Of a stretch of 64,000 nucleotides of DNA, positions 44,426-57,375 are shown piece after piece. Source of the DNA: Schistocerca nitens. Taxonomy: Eukaryota; Arthropoda; Insecta; Orthoptera; Acrididae. A program made the position numbers and the translations under genes. Every line of letters starts with the position of its first letter. The stretch's first letter is position 1. The stretch lies in the NCBI RefSeq assembly GCF_023898315.1, contig NC_064617.1:617635000-617698999 (forward strand), written 5' to 3'. The notes under the pieces are model-generated. The model saw nothing but the letters and a program-made list of their open reading frames with translations, searched no databases and was not told where the DNA came from.

Positions 44426-46689
44426 GTTCTGCTATTTATTCTGTAACCTGACGTTTCATTACGGGCACATCGCTACAGAATACAGCTACAGTGAAGGCAG
44501 CTAAGTATATAATAAGGAGCCACTGGCAGCAAGAACGTTTAAATAAGTATTGGCTTTAGACCGTGGCTGTTCTAAGGAAATGAGACATTGAGACCAGAGA
44601 TCAAAGAGACACTATTTTGCACAGAGTATGTCGTAATCTACAATATTGTGATCCTGCAACTATGAGTCAGTTCTTGAAACATATCTTGGATATAAATTTA
44701 TCTGCTTTTTTACTACTCATAAACTTATGTGTCAATAAGAAATAGCAAACACAAAAAGAATAGAAGATATCAGCAACGCTACGCCTACGAACATGGGTAG
44801 AAAATGGCACTCATATCTTTGAACTGTTCTATGTAAAATTAATTTATTTATTTTCAGTAGTTTATTCATAAATATAGAAAAATGAATACTCAGATATGTG
44901 TAGAAATTGGCACACGTATCTTTGAAGCGTTATACAGTAAAATTCATTTATTTACTTTCACCAGTTTATTCGTGAATATAGAAACACTAGCTGAGTACCC
45001 TGGTTTGTCTCGTATATGTTTATTCCAATCTCTTGTTAGTCCATCTACTTCTTTACCGTCGACCCCTATTCTCTGCACTTCTTCCTGTCCATAGGCTCCT
45101 CCTTCCTCTCTCTGACCATCAGCTGCTCCCCTCTCTTCGTCCGCCACCTCCTTCCCCCCTTTACGTTCATATCCTCTCCCCCCCCCCCCTCTGTAAGTTC
45201 ATCTCTTCATCCCACCCCTCTCCGTCCATCTCCTCCTCTCCATCTCCTCACAACATCACCAAGTTACCACCTCTACCACAACAGTAGGCTGGTGTTCCTA
45301 CCCCCACAGTATTTGATTCCGGGCAGTAAGTAATATATGTACCAAGTTGGGCTGAAATCGATCCAGGGGCTTAGGAGGAATTTTTATCCGCTACTTTCTC
45401 AAAGAAAGCACATGTCACATATATTCCACATACATGCAACACATCTCACACTTACTGGTACATACCTGTACATTTCACCTGTATCTGCAGCGAATTTGTC
45501 GTGCACTTTCGTTTTTACGCAGCTCAATGATTAAGGCGTCAAATCTCTTAAACAACGTGTCGTACAATAATATAATTTTGCAGGTACATTCAGTAGTATA
45601 TGTGAATAATGTACGCATAATGTGTCGTGAATAAATTAAATACTAAAGAAGTAATGAATTAAAACGTCATGCCAGATGCGGCAGTTTCACTACATGAACA
45701 GCGAAAATGTAATAAGCGGTAAACGGTGTTCCTTTCAGCATGTTATATGGGTTGTCAGGGAGAAAAAATTTCATAAAGGTTTGAAATTGTGTCTGAAGTT
45801 TATTGCAAGTCACTAAGTGCTCTCATTCTCAAATAAAGGATAAGTGAAGTGTGGGGATTCGGGCTTCGTGGGTTACAGCCATTTTTCACCCTCACGCCGC
45901 CCCTTTGATAGGTACGTCTTTCTGATCCCCTTAGCGATTCTTTACAGACAGTAGGCGGTATGTGTACCTAGTTGACTGAAATCAGTCCAGTGGTTTAGGA
46001 GGAGATGTGGATCATACATACATACACACATGCATACATACATCCATTTTTATAAACTGTGTGGATGGATATGGATGTAAGAATGCGGATGAATGGATAT
46101 GGATATATTGCGCTAAGACCAGATTATTTAAATAGCAACGCATCAGACATACATCAAATAACATATAATACCTACATCTTAATTCCCGTCAAGCGGCCCA
46201 TTTTTCATACATATGCAGAAATTTATTAGTTCCCTAGTGACTGACTAGGCTAGGAAGAAACATAACACCAATACCTCTCAAAGCGCGAAAAATCTTTCAG
46301 GGAAAGATCAAATAAGAATCCTTCTACCTCACGTTTATGACGATTTAGTAATGTAGCGGACAGTTTGAATCAACAAGGTCGGCGCTTCCTCAGAAGACAC
46401 AGTTGGCAGCAGCGCTGATGACGTATAACCAGCGTGCTGTAACACGTGAAACGGCGCCTGTCCAAATCACTCCGGAAATAGCGCCTGGCAAAGACACTGA
46501 GTTCGTCCGCTGGTAAAGAGTGCTAAGTAAGCCACATCGAAACCGCACTCACCTCTTACTTACAAACACACCGCAGAGAAAATATTACTACGAAGGTCGG
46601 TCTTAAACATACATTTCATGTAACTTCTGTTCCAAAACATGTGATGAATGTGCTTCATGCTTCAGTCAGTTTCGTAGCAACTAAAGATG
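44426..46689. other. Non-coding stretch with low-complexity and old repeat tails
   Basis: A C/T-rich run (45010-45260, including a C run near 45179-45188) and two related segments near 45300-45390 and 45935-46010 (both containing TGTACCnAGTTG and a GGnTTAGGAGGA run). The second ends in CATACATACATA repeats near 46012-46050, which looks like a retrotransposon tail. No gene recognised. Confidence 0.45.
46012..46108. repeat. (CATA)n and (GGATAT)-like simple repeats
   Basis: CATACATACATACACACATG and GGATGGATATGGATGTAAGA tracts, directly visible. Confidence 0.8.
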
Positions 46690-47600
46690 TTTATCTACAT
46701 CTACAGCATACTTCGCAAGCCACATAAAGTTTTATGGTGGAGGGTTCTTCTGGTACCACTAACTGATTCCCCACATCCCCTTTCCCTGTTGTACTCGTGA
46801 ATGGTGCGTGGGAGGAATGATTGCCGGTAAACCTCTGTATTAGCTCAAATTTCTCGAATGTTCTCGGTGTGGTCATTACGCGAGATGAATGTGGGAGGAA
46901 GTAATATCCTATCTGCCGGTTCCCGGTAAGTCGTCTCGTGAAGTTTCAATAGTAAATCTCTCCGTGATGCACAACGACTCTCTTTTAACGTCTGCAACTG
47001 AAGTTCGTTGAGCATCTCTGTAAAACTCTCGTGCCGACTAAACGATCCCGTGAAAAAACGCGCCGCACTTTGAAGCGTCTTCTCTATCTCTACTATCAGT
47101 CGTAAGGATTCCATATTGATGAACAAAACTGAAGAATCTGTCTAACAAGTTTCTTCCGTAGTAGATGAGTTACATTTCCTTGAGATGCTTTTGAATCTCA
47201 GTCCGGTATCTGCTTTTTCTACTATTTATGTGATCACTCTGCTTAAAGTCGCTCTGGATATTTATTCCTAGATATTTTGCAGGAGATACTGTTTCCAGCA
47301 TTTCTTCACCAGTTGTGTACGTGTGCAGTAGTGGATTTCTTTTCCTATGTATGCTCAATATACTCCATTTACTTTGGTTCATGGTCAACTGCCAGAGCCT
47401 GCACCATTCATCAGTCCTCTGCAGGTCATTCTGCAAATTAATATAGTCTTCTGGCGGTGCTACTTCGTTACAGACAATCGAATCATCTGCAATTAGCCTT
47501 AAAGAGATGTCGATGCTTTCTACTAGATCATTTATATAGATGTAAACATTAACGATTCTGTCACACTTCCTGGTGGTACTCCGTAAATTAATACTCGGTA
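46690..47600 (-). mobile_element. CR1-c non-LTR retrotransposon, antisense 3' part
   Basis: Left end ATCTACATCTACAG is the antisense of a TAGATG-like tail. Minus-strand residues include IADDSIVCNEVAPPEDYINL (about 47450-47510; the FADD motif here reads IADD), QNDLQRTDEWCRLWQLTMNQ (about 47370-47430), ETVSPAKYLGINIQSDFKQS (about 47240-47300) and SLRLIVEIEKTLQSAARFFT (about 47060). Stops and shifts. Upstream RT is missing (5' truncation at about 47600). Confidence 0.8.
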
Positions 47601-47980
47601 AGTCACGGAAAATTCACGAGAAAATGGAACTCAACAAGTAATTAACGTACCCAAAGAAGAGATGACACGTCACAAGAAAATATGAAAAAACTGTTTCAGA
47701 CAAAGAATTTGCACTAATTTGATATTTTTCTTCGTTGTGGCGCAGGTAGTGTAAATACGAAATACGATTTCCCTGAGTAACAGCAGCGCACGTAGAGCAA
47801 TGTGAGATATCACGAGAATCTTGCAATAAATAACGACCCACAGTTTTTTTCAGAAAATATTTACCCATCAGAGTTAGAATTTGGTGACAGTTTCCATCAA
47901 CATTTCTTTTACATGTACTATTTTCCTACACAGTCTCCATAACGTTTTATAGGCTCACGTCAGCGTTGTGTTGTCCTGTG
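47601..47980. other. No recognised feature
   Basis: Spacer between CR1-c and mariner-3; no motif-bearing ORF. Confidence 0.4.
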
Positions 47981-47984
47981 TTCA

Positions 47985-48705
47985 CAGCTATGTTTTCACT
48001 GGCTGAATTACGCTGTTATCGCCGTCAAATTGTCTCCATCTCAGAAAATCTTTAAGTGACCCGAACAGATGGAGCCTGAGGGCGCCAAGTCTGGCCGATA
48101 GAGTGAATGAGGCAATGACTCCGAACCCAGTTTGGCAGCGTGTTATGAGACTTGTATGTGGCCGGGCACTGTCGCGCTGGAGCATAATTTCTTTTGGATT
48201 CTTGTCACAGACACGAGGATGACACAATCACTATCCCAAAAGACCATCATAACTTCGCCTGCATAGGAAGCTGTCTTCAATTTCTTCATTTTGTGATTGC
48301 GGGTGGTGCCATCCAGTGACTACGTTTTTGTTTCCGGCTCAAAGTGATGCACCCAGTTTTTATGAGCCGTAACGATTCCTGACAGAAAGGCCTCTCCAAT
48401 TGCCGCAAACTGCTTTAACAGTTCAGATGAAATGGCTTTTATTTTAATCTTTTGGTCTGCTGTAACAATTCGTGGAATCCATCTTCTGCAAACCCCTGAA
48501 AATCCAAGAGCCTTAGTCATTACACACCCACGTTCGATGCTCAACGGTAGCTGTAGAGGCAACTGTCGATTTGTGACGCGCTGGTCTGTAAGAATGCTGG
48601 ACGGCACCCGCGCGACTCACCACTTGGGGAGCAGCGATCCTGACGAGAAGTTCCGAGCGTTGCCGATCATGGAATTCAGTTTCTGCACTTTCTGACGCCT
48701 TAACT
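47985..48705 (-). mobile_element. mariner-3 transposase remnant, antisense
   Basis: Minus-strand blocks in order: LTDQRVTNRQLPLQLPLSIE and CRRWIPRIVTADQKIK (N-terminal and linker), IVTAHKNWVHHFEPETKT (first catalytic region; consensus GDE, here AHK), MLQRDSARPHTSLITR (second; consensus DNARPH, here DSARPH), YRPDLAPSG (third; consensus PSD, here PSG) and FGSLKDFLRW. First and third catalytic Asp are lost. Ends not located. Confidence 0.85.
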
Positions 48706-49061
48706 CCTTAACCATCGACCGACAGCACTCCTGTTAAGTGCTTCATTACCACAGACTGTACACAAACGTTTATGGTTGTTCACCAATGTTTTTTTCCCGA
48801 CAACCGAGAATTCAATTACAGCACGTTGCTTGTAACGAGCGACTTCCTTAGACACCAGTTTGATGGTTCACTACAGCTGTGGTACATGTCAGAATTGTTC
48901 TACAGAATTCACACGAGTGCAGAAGAAATATTCAATTTTGAAGCCCCAAAAAGACGTTTTCTTGCCTATACAGATATTGCTAAACGACTAACCTGGTTCA
49001 TGGTTTACGGGAACAGTTGCAGGTCACGTAGTAACCGGCTTATAGTGACAACAAGAATTTG

Positions 49062-49310
49062 GTTTCCGATGTTAGGGGAGCGACGCGGGAGAACTGCGCC
49101 GCCTTACTAGGCAAGGTCCTAGTGGGGGTGGTTTCCCATTGCCTTCCTCCGACCGTAATGGGAATGAATGATGATGATGAAGACGACACAATAACACCCA
49201 GTTATCTCGAGGGAGGAAAAATTCCTGACCCCGCCGGGAATCGAACGCGGGACCCCATGCTTGGGAAGCGAGAACGCTACCGCGAGACCACGAGAGGCGG
49301 ACCGGCACTG
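49062..49310 (-). mobile_element. SINE-E, antisense
   Basis: Antisense head: CCGCCGGGAATCGAACGCGG GACCC (B box), then GGAAGCGAGAACGCTACCGC and GAGACCACGAGAGGCGG (A box side). The body has GGTGGTTTCCCATTGCCTTC and a GATGATGATGAAGACG stretch. The head is close to SINE-D but the body differs. No clear TSD. Confidence 0.75.
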
Positions 49311-49716
49311 TAAAGAAGTATGGGACTCATCATCATCATCGTCATCATGTTTAATGCAATCACTGGCGCGGCTTTAAAAATTTAAAATGCTGTCGTAATC
49401 CACTCATTAAAGGTTTAATACAATAAGACAGGTATTCAATGTAATTCGAAACCTTTAAGGAAGTCTTGCTCGCTAAGATGCCTCCCCGTCTCCCTCACCC
49501 CCATCCCTCACGAACACACAAAATAATGAAAGGAGAAAAGTTTATCGCTTACCACTGTACAGTACTGCCGTTCTTGGAGTAGAACTTCACCGTCTTTCAT
49601 GACCTTTTAATTTATAATTTATTTACTACTAACTTTATTCGCAAACCAGTTTACAGTCCATGCTGACAATCACCACTGAAAGTAGCTGTAAAACTGTATA
49701 AGTAGGAAACATGTAG

Positions 49717-49971
49717 CCCCCGGCTCGTGGTGTTGCGGAAGCGTTCTTGCTTCCCGCGCACGGGGTCCCGTGTTCGATTCCCGGTGGGGTCAGGGATTTT
49801 CTCTGCCTCGAGATTACTGGCTGTTGTGTGTCTGTCGTCATCATTTCGTCCTCATTCACTTTAAAGTCGCCGTAGTGGCGTAAAAGAAATTGTGGAGCAG
49901 CGGCCGAACCGCCCCGCGAGGGGTCTCCGGGCCACCAATGCCATACGCTCATTTTTTTTTTTTTTTTTCAT
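49717..49971 (+). mobile_element. SINE-D copy, sense, with long T tail
   Basis: GCGTTCTTGCTTCCCGCGCA, B box GTGTTCGATTCCC, GGGATTTTCTCTGCCTCGAG, the AAGTCGCCGTAGTGGCG body and a CCATACGCTCATTTTTT end with 18 T. Imperfect flanks gaaacatgtag / gagacatatag (9 of 11). Confidence 0.85.
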
Positions 49972-50643
49972 GAGACATATAGTTCAAACACCTCTGAATG
50001 TAGCTATAAAATTATATAATTATGAGACACATAGGAGTAGTTCAGGAGACAGGAAGTCATAGACATTGAGATGTGTGAGAAACCAGCTTGTGCTTAAAAT
50101 ATAACGCAGATTACCTAGACTACACTCATCCACTGTTTGATAACGAGAGCACGTAGCGACTTCCAAATAATTACACATAATGCCAAACCTTTTCTAAACT
50201 TTATATCGCTCGTATACTCAACGCCAAATATTACCACATTAACTGATATGTAATCACACGTCTGTAGCTGTTTTATGCGTGGTAGTCCGATTCTTTGAAG
50301 AGTGGCATTTTACTGGTTTATATTAAAGGGTCCTCCCCCCATGAACCATGGACCTTGCCGTCGGTGCGTAGGCTTGCGTGCCTCAGCGATACAGATAGCC
50401 GTACCCTAGGTGCAACCACAACGGAGGGGTACCTGTTGAGAGGCCAGACAAACGTATGGTTCCTGAAGAGGAGCAGCAGCCTTTTCAGTAGTTGCAGGGG
50501 CAACAGTCTGGATGATTGACTGATCTGCCCTTGTAACGCTAACCAAAACGCCCTTGCTGTGCAGATACTGCGAACGGCTGAAAGCAAGGGGAAACTACGG
50601 CCGTAATTTTTCCCGAGGGCATGCAGCTTTACTGTATGGTTAA

Positions 50644-53098
50644 ATGATGATGGCCTCCTCTTGGGTAAAATATTCCAGAGGTAAAATAGTCCCCCATTCG
50701 GATCTCCGGGCGGGGACTACTCAGGAGGACGTCGTTATCAGGAGAAAGAAAACTGGCGTTCTACGGATTGGAGCGTGGAATGTCAGATTACTTAATCGGG
50801 CAGGTAGGTTAGAAAATTTAAAAAGGGAAATGGATAGGTTAAAGTTAGATATAGTGGGAATTAGTGAAGTTCGATGGCAGGAGGAACAATACTTTTGGTC
50901 AGGCGAATACAGGGTTATAAATACAAAATCAAATAGGGGTGATGCAGGTGTAGGTTTAATGATGAATAAAAAAATAGGAGTGCGGGTAAGCCACTACAAA
51001 CAGCGTGGTGAACGCATTATTGTGGCCAAGATAGACACGAAGCCCACGCCTACCACAGTAGTACAAGTTTATATGCCAACTAGCTCTGCAGATGACAAAG
51101 AAATTGAAAAAAATGTATGTTGAAATAAAAGAAATTATTCAGATAGTGAAGGGAGACGAAAATTTAATAGTCATGGGTGACTGGAAGTCGGTAGTAGGAA
51201 AAGGGAGAGAAGGAACCATAGTAGGTGAATATGGATTGGGGATAAGAAATGAAAGAGGAACCCGCCTGGTAGAATTTTGCACAGAGCACAACTTAATCAT
51301 AGCTAACACTTGGTTCAAGAATCATAAAAGAAGGTTGTATACATGGAAGAAGCCTTGGGATACTGACAGGTTTCAGATAGATTATATAATGGTAAGACAG
51401 AGATTTAGAAACCAGGTTTTTAATTGTAAAACATTTCCAGGGGCAGATGTGGACTCTGACCACAATCTATTGGTTATGAACTGTAAATTAAAACTGAAGA
51501 AACTGCAAAACGGTGGGAATTTAAGGAGATGGGACCTGGATAAACTGACTAAACCAGAGGTTGTACAGAGTTTCAAGGAGAGCATAAGGGAACAAATGAC
51601 AGGAATGGGGGAAAGAAATATAGTAGAAGAAGAATGGGTAGCTTTGAGGGATGAAGTAGTAAAGGCAGCAGAGGATAAAGTGCTGCTAGAAATCCTTGGG
51701 TAACAGATGAGATAATGAATTTAATTGATGAAAGGAGAAAATATAAAAATGCAGTGAATGAAGCAGGCAAAAAGGAATACAAACGTCTCAAAAATGAGAT
51801 CGACAGGAAGTGCAAAATGGCTAAGCAGGGATGGCTAGAGGACAAATGTAAGGATGTAGAGGCTTATCTCACGAGGGGTAAGATAGATACTGCCTACAGG
51901 AAAATTAAAGAGACCTTTGGAGAAAAGAGAACCACTTGTATGAATATCAAATGGTTCAAATGGTTCTGATCACTATGGGACTTAACATCTGTGGTCATCA
52001 GTCCCCTAGAACTTAGAACTACTTAAACCTAACTAACCTTAGGACATCACACACATCCATGCCAGAGGCAGGATTCGAACCTGCGACCGTAGCAGTCGGT
52101 ATGAATATCAAGAGCTCATAATGGAAACCCAGTTCTAAGCAAAGAAGGGAAAGCAGAAAGGTGGAAGGAGTATATAGAGAGTCTATACAAGGGCGATGTA
52201 CTTGAGGACAATATTATGGAAATGGAAGAGGATGTAGATGAAGATGAAATGGGAGATATGATACTGCGTGAAGAGTCTGACAGAGCACTGAAAGACCTGA
52301 GTCGAAACAAGGCCCCGGGAGTAGACAACATTCCATTAGAACTACTGACGGCCTTGGGAGAGCCAGTCCTGACAAAACTCTACCATCTGGTGAGCAAGAT
52401 ACATGAGACAGGCGAAATACCCTCAGACTTCAAGAAGAATATAATAATTCCAATCCCAAAGAAAGCAGGTGTTGACAGATGTGAAAATTACCGAACTATC
52501 AGTTTAATAACGCAATCTGCAAAATACTAACGCGAATTCTTTACAGACGAATGGAAAAACTAGTAGAAGCCGACCTCGGGGAGGATCAGTTTGGAATCCG
52601 TAGAAATATTGGAACACGTGAGGCAATACTGACCCTACGACTCATCTTAGAAGCTAGATTAAGGAAAGGCAAACCTAAGTTTCTAGCATTTGTAGACTTA
52701 GAGAAAGCTTTTGACAATGTTGACTGGAATGCTCTCTTTCAAATTCTAAAGGTGGCAGGGGTAAAATACAGGGAGCGAAACGCTATTTACAATTTGTACA
52801 GAAACCAGATGGCAGTTATAAGAGTCGAGGGACATGAAAGGGAAGCAGTGGTTGGGAAGGGAGTGAGACAGGGTTGTAGCCTCTCCCCGATGTTATTCAA
52901 TCTGTATATTGAGCAAGCAGTGAAGGAAACAAAAGAAAAATTCGGAGTAGGTATTAAAATCCATGGAGAAGAAATAAAAACTTTGAGGTTCGCCGATGAC
53001 ATTGTAATTCTGTCAGAACACCAAAGGACTTGGAAGAGCAGTTGAACGGAATGGATAGTGTCTTGAAAGGAGGATATAAGAGAATCGTAATTCACAAA
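50644..53098 (+). pseudogene. RTE-1 ORF: endonuclease and reverse transcriptase, frame-broken
   Basis: Endonuclease (APE family): RIGAWNVRLLNRAGR (about 50758), DIVGISEVRWQEEQYF, VQVYMPTSSADD, NLIVMGDWKSVVGK, TDRFQIDYIMVRQR and GADVDSDHNLLVMNCKLKLK (about 51440-51500). Reverse transcriptase: ALKDLSRNKAPGVDNIPLEL (about 52286), FLAFVDLEKAFDNVDW (about 52680), GKGVRQGCSLSPMLFNLYIE (about 52855) and TLRFADDIVILSE (about 52980), catalytic FADD intact. Frameshifts near 51110 (A run), 51705, 52130, 52515 and 53025. The start at 50644 is only the first Met of the frame. Confidence 0.88.
51951..52098 (-). mobile_element. SINE-A copy, antisense, head-truncated, in RTE-1
   Basis: Body intact, head cut at AGCAGTCG just past the B box. 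The 13-bp TSD gtatgaatatcaa at 51938-51950 and 52099-52111 is perfect. Confidence 0.94.
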
Positions 53099-55329
53099 TG
53101 AAAGAAATTAGTAGGGGAACTATTAGAGATATTTACTGTTGACTGACTATGCTCATAATGCTAGAAAGATAATTCTGATAAGCGGAAGCTTCATCAGATA
53201 TATACCTTTCCTTTTTTGAAATGTTTCGGGTGATCTAATTTTTTATTGTACAACATTTTATTGCAAAGTTTTATAATGTAATTTCAAAATATTCACTGTG
53301 TTGATCATTCTTCTATATTTTTAAGAACAGTGCACTTCGACACACTCACCTATCAAGATTTATTCTTGTAACATTAAAAACATAGCTAATAAATATAAGA
53401 ATGAAAATACACTGACCTACAGAAAACTTGCGACTCAGTCATATACTTCCACCAGTTCCACTTTATGCTCTTTAAGTGCCCTGGCAGCTGTAACATGATA
53501 TATGGGAACAGATGTGTCTTACTTCGGCAGTGAAAATAACCGTTTCACGGGGGAAACTGTTCTCGATAAGAAAAGCTCGCACAGTTTACCTGAGATAAAA
53601 GTGATATAGTGCAGGACAAGAATTTCCTGGTAACGCTCCGTCAGGTAGACTGCTTCACGTTGTTACCGAACAAACAAGAGTTTTGTTAGAGGAACATATA
53701 ATTTGACCGTTTGTAGGATTCTTAATTAAGCTAAAAGAGATATTAATTTACACAGACCACTACTAATTTACACAGACCACAAAATCACGATTTTCAGGTA
53801 TGAAATAGTCATTGTCACTATTCCAGAAGTGTAAACGATACTATCTACGTTTATTTTCGTAGCAAATGTTAACTTACCAGCAAATAAATTCTCGAGTATT
53901 ACATTTATTCAGAGAAGAAAAAGTTTCCTATTATACTGAGACTACCTTCAGAAATGGTGATCACGTTACGTTAATAAAAACTTGTTTGCTTTGTAGTGAT
54001 AGGAAGCCAGAACATTTCCAGCAATGAACGTATCTATGCACGGATTGTAACATTTCTGCGAACGGCGAGCGCTATGCACATGGTGCTAATTTATCAGTGT
54101 GTGCCGTGGCCAGTTGCTTGTTTTACTCTAGTATGATAAGCAACGGAGGAATGTCGACGCAATGGACTAAATGTCGACGCCTGGACTATGGTCAAACAGA
54201 TTTAGAATTTCTTTAGTATATTAAAGCAAGTTCCGGAATGGATCCTTTAAAAAGGATACGGTCGGTTCCTCACCCGTCACTGTATATCTGACACTGAGTT
54301 CTCTTTCCGGTAACTTCGTCGTCGTTAGAGCGTTGACTCCTAACAAATTTTCCTTCTTCCTTTCAGCACCAAAATTATTTATTCCTCCCACTGCCCCCAC
54401 CCTTTCCTCCCCACTCTGCCCCCCGTGCACTCATTGCTCGGCTGTGGAACACAGTTGTTGATCCCCTTACGTAAAGACGAAATTTTATAATTTAACTTTC
54501 GTCGTGATTACACAAGATGTGCGTAAACTGTTTCAATACATGTCCTGTAACGTGGACTCAGAATTTTAAGAATAAGGTTCTTTGAAGTGCACAATGTCTT
54601 GGAGTTTGCTGAGCATGTCAGTGAAACTTATGTGGCGCATAAACTAATCCGTGAATTTTTGTTCGCATCTTCTCTCTTCGAGTAATCACTCTTGTAACAA
54701 TACTGGTTCAATGATCAACACCCACAAATAGATTGAACGAAGGTTTTGCATGCGGCGGGTAAACTTTACTTGTTGGGGATTTCTTCAATACGTCATCTGT
54801 TTCTCCCAGTGTCATATTCAAGTGTCGGTGCCACCATAAATTGCCCCAAATAGATTTCCCTGGCACGTGATTGTAACAAATACCAGTAACTGGTCACCTA
54901 TCATGTAGTGAAATAGTGCTTGGTCCATACTTTGATTGACATTGGATTTCATTTGTTTATGTTCACGGTCACTCTATGTAACGACTGTTGTTCGTATGAA
55001 ACTGTCTACATCTGTTAACTGTAATATCTTCCAGAGATCATAATGCCACGTCGGAGTCGTCAGCACGAATAGATACCACAGACATCAGAGAGGGTTCGTT
55101 GTATCCACAACGGCGTATGTGGGGCGCGCCAGAAGACCACACCTCCCTCTCAGGAACAACAGCGCCCTCGCTCTGAGGTCAATGCAGTTTCGGACTTGCA
55201 AGAGCTATGCCCCAGTTCGAGGCCTTAGCTACAGCAGTCAACATCGTAGTGTAGGATGAACTTGTTCATTTAAATGTGGAACATTGCACTGCAAGAGAAC
55301 AATTAGTTACTTAGAGCACCAAGTGATGC
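53099..55329. other. Mostly unrecognised sequence
   Basis: Around 54590-55030 minus there is weak similarity in order to CR1-c 3' coding sequence (GAGCATGTCAGTGAAACTTA; TTTATGTTCACGGTCA), so an old fragment is possible. The rest is non-coding. The 55100-55250 stretch is GC-richer but featureless to me. Confidence 0.35.
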
Positions 55330-55506
55330 TTCGCTGTCATGGACTGTGCGGCTGGTCCCTGCGGAGGTTCGAGTCCTCCCTCGGGCATGGGTGTGTGTGT
55401 GTTTGTCCTAAGGATAATTTAGGTTAAATAGCGTGCCAGCTTAGGGACTGATGTCCTTAGCAGTTAAGTCCCATAAGATTTCACACACATTTCAACTTTT
55501 TTTTTA
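55330..55506 (+). mobile_element. SINE-A2 copy, sense, 5' part shortened
   Basis: B box GGTTCGAGTCCTCCCTCGGG, body TAGCGTGCCAGCTTAGGGAC TG, end CCCATAAGATTTCACACAC and a T run. Borders approximate. Confidence 0.75.
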
Positions 55507-56622
55507 TGGTTCGCTAGTTAGTGAGAGGTGTAAACTGTCCAGTACTCTTGAGGCAAAGAAGTGCGTCAAAGTAAACCTTTTATTCATTTATGTAATAAAG
55601 TGAACTAATATTTAATGTGTCCTCGTTTGATGAACCTTCTCCCACATCAACTGAAGAACACATATTTGTGGCCGGACGAAATTTGTTACGCTTGGTCGCA
55701 ACATTAAAAACATCCTGATGATGTCACCTGCGACTAACCGGAGAGCCACAAACGTTAACTGCCAAACCATTCATAAGGGTCTCTCCACGTGGCACTTCGT
55801 GTATCAGTAGGTAAGCGCCAGACCCCAGGGGTCCGAGAACTTTTCCTGCCTGTTCCCGCTTGTTTCAATTCTGATACTGTTAACGTGAAAAATACCACGT
55901 TTCACCGTAGTTTTAACTTGTTCCACGGTGAGCTGCAGGTGCCCTTACAATAGGCCTGGTAACTGGATTTAATGGTCGGAGGAAAGCAAAGGCATACCAC
56001 TTCCAATAACACCGTGTCTACTATGGCACTTGTGTGTTCAAACGGAACTTCCATTTATGGACAGTGCAGTGGCTTTGCTGCATTCTAAATGTGTTATTCC
56101 TTAGAGATTCTTTATTTTTTTACCTGTTTATATCTTTCGACCGTGCCAACATAAAGACTATGACAGACTTCTACGCAGACTTCCCCGAAACTGCTGCTCG
56201 GAAAATTTAAAACTACCATTGTAATTACTCGTGAATGACATACTGACTCGTTTCAGGTTAATAAACGGCATATTGACATTAACGATACCCATCAACCAAA
56301 GTGTAACATCAAACTTCTATCAAACTTCAGAATGTATCTTCTACATGGAACGGATCAATCAACCGGAATGTAAAATTTAATTCGACGTTTTTCGAGCGAT
56401 ATTTGTGTTATTGAAATTAACAGTTTGCCGTCCGCATGTGTCGTACAAATTTATTTCCTTGGCGCCGGCAACGCTAATTCAGATTACTCGGCTTGTCGCC
56501 GGCCGTTGATGACATGATCGGGAGATTATAGATTGTTACGTTTTACTAATCTCATCGTTAGTTCTCATAAGTTCTCAACCCTGTTCCCCCACTTTCATGA
56601 AATTTCGAAGATATGCATACGT
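55507..56622. other. No recognised feature
   Basis: No ORF with motif; AT-rich with scattered GC-rich patches (for example GGCGCCGGCAACG near 56462). Confidence 0.4.
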
Positions 56623-56635
56623 AAATAAATACAAA

Positions 56636-56830
56636 TGGTTGAAATGGCTCTAAGCACTATGGGACTTAACATCTGAGGTCATCAGTCCCCTAGACTTAGA
56701 ACTACTTAAACCTAACTAACCTAAGGATATCACACACATGCATGCCCGAGGCAGGATTCGAACCTGCAACCGTAGCAGCAGCGCGGTTCCGGAGTGAAGC
56801 GCCTAGAACCGCTCGGCCACAGCGGCCGGC
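56636..56830 (-). mobile_element. SINE-A copy, antisense, full length
   Basis: Typical body and head. Flanks aaataaatacaaa (56623-56635) and aaataaatataaa (56831-56843) are a 13-bp TSD with one mismatch. Confidence 0.92.
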
Positions 56831-57249
56831 AAATAAATATAAAATTTGTTTGTTTCTTATATTTGTTTATTTGCATTGTCTTTGGTACTTAATATTTCTC
56901 TTTCACATGATATGTAGTAAAACAATCTCCAAGATGTAACGCAACTCCACAAGACTTGCACATTAAGTTTATTGTTCTTTTTTGTTTTTGTAACAAACAT
57001 CGCAGTTTCTTCGTTTTCGTTTATTGGTTTCAGAAATCGGAAAGTCTGTCAGCCGGATCATGATGAAATGTACGCCATGTAGTGGCAACCTCCAAGTTTT
57101 TCTCCGCGTCTTCATCGTAAATAATCGGATCGTCTCTTTCGTCTGCCATGATGAAAGCGCACAAGTACTTATAAAAACGAGAAAACTTGTTGACGTGTGT
57201 AACTTACTGTTACCTCAACAAAACACCAACAGAATGCAAAAGATATTTA

Positions 57250-57375
57250 AGTGCTGTCGCCGGCCACTGCGCGATACTATGCTCACGACATCACCGTGCT
57301 GTCGCCGGCCACTGTCGTGTCGTCGGCCGTTGACCGCTACTTCGCGCACGACACCACTGTGGTGTCGCCGGACGG
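57250..57375. repeat. GC-rich short tandem segment (CTGTCGCCGGCCACTG)
   Basis: CTGTCGCCGGCCACTG occurs at about 57255 and again at about 57300, followed by diverged forms (TCGTCGGCCGTTGACCG; GTGTCGCCGGACGGC). Period about 45 bp. The ORF through it (57024-57398) has no other support. Confidence 0.55.

Larger units (their letters stand above)
50330..53098 (+). mobile_element. RTE-1 non-LTR retrotransposon, best preserved copy
   Basis: 5' UTR from ATGAACCATGGACCTTGCCG (50341), endonuclease and reverse transcriptase in nearly one reading, stopping just after the RT catalytic region at about 53098, so the 3' quarter is lost. The same 5' UTR starts the 61-kb copy. Interrupted once by SINE-A. Few frameshifts, so younger than the RTE-2 copies. 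Confidence 0.88.
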
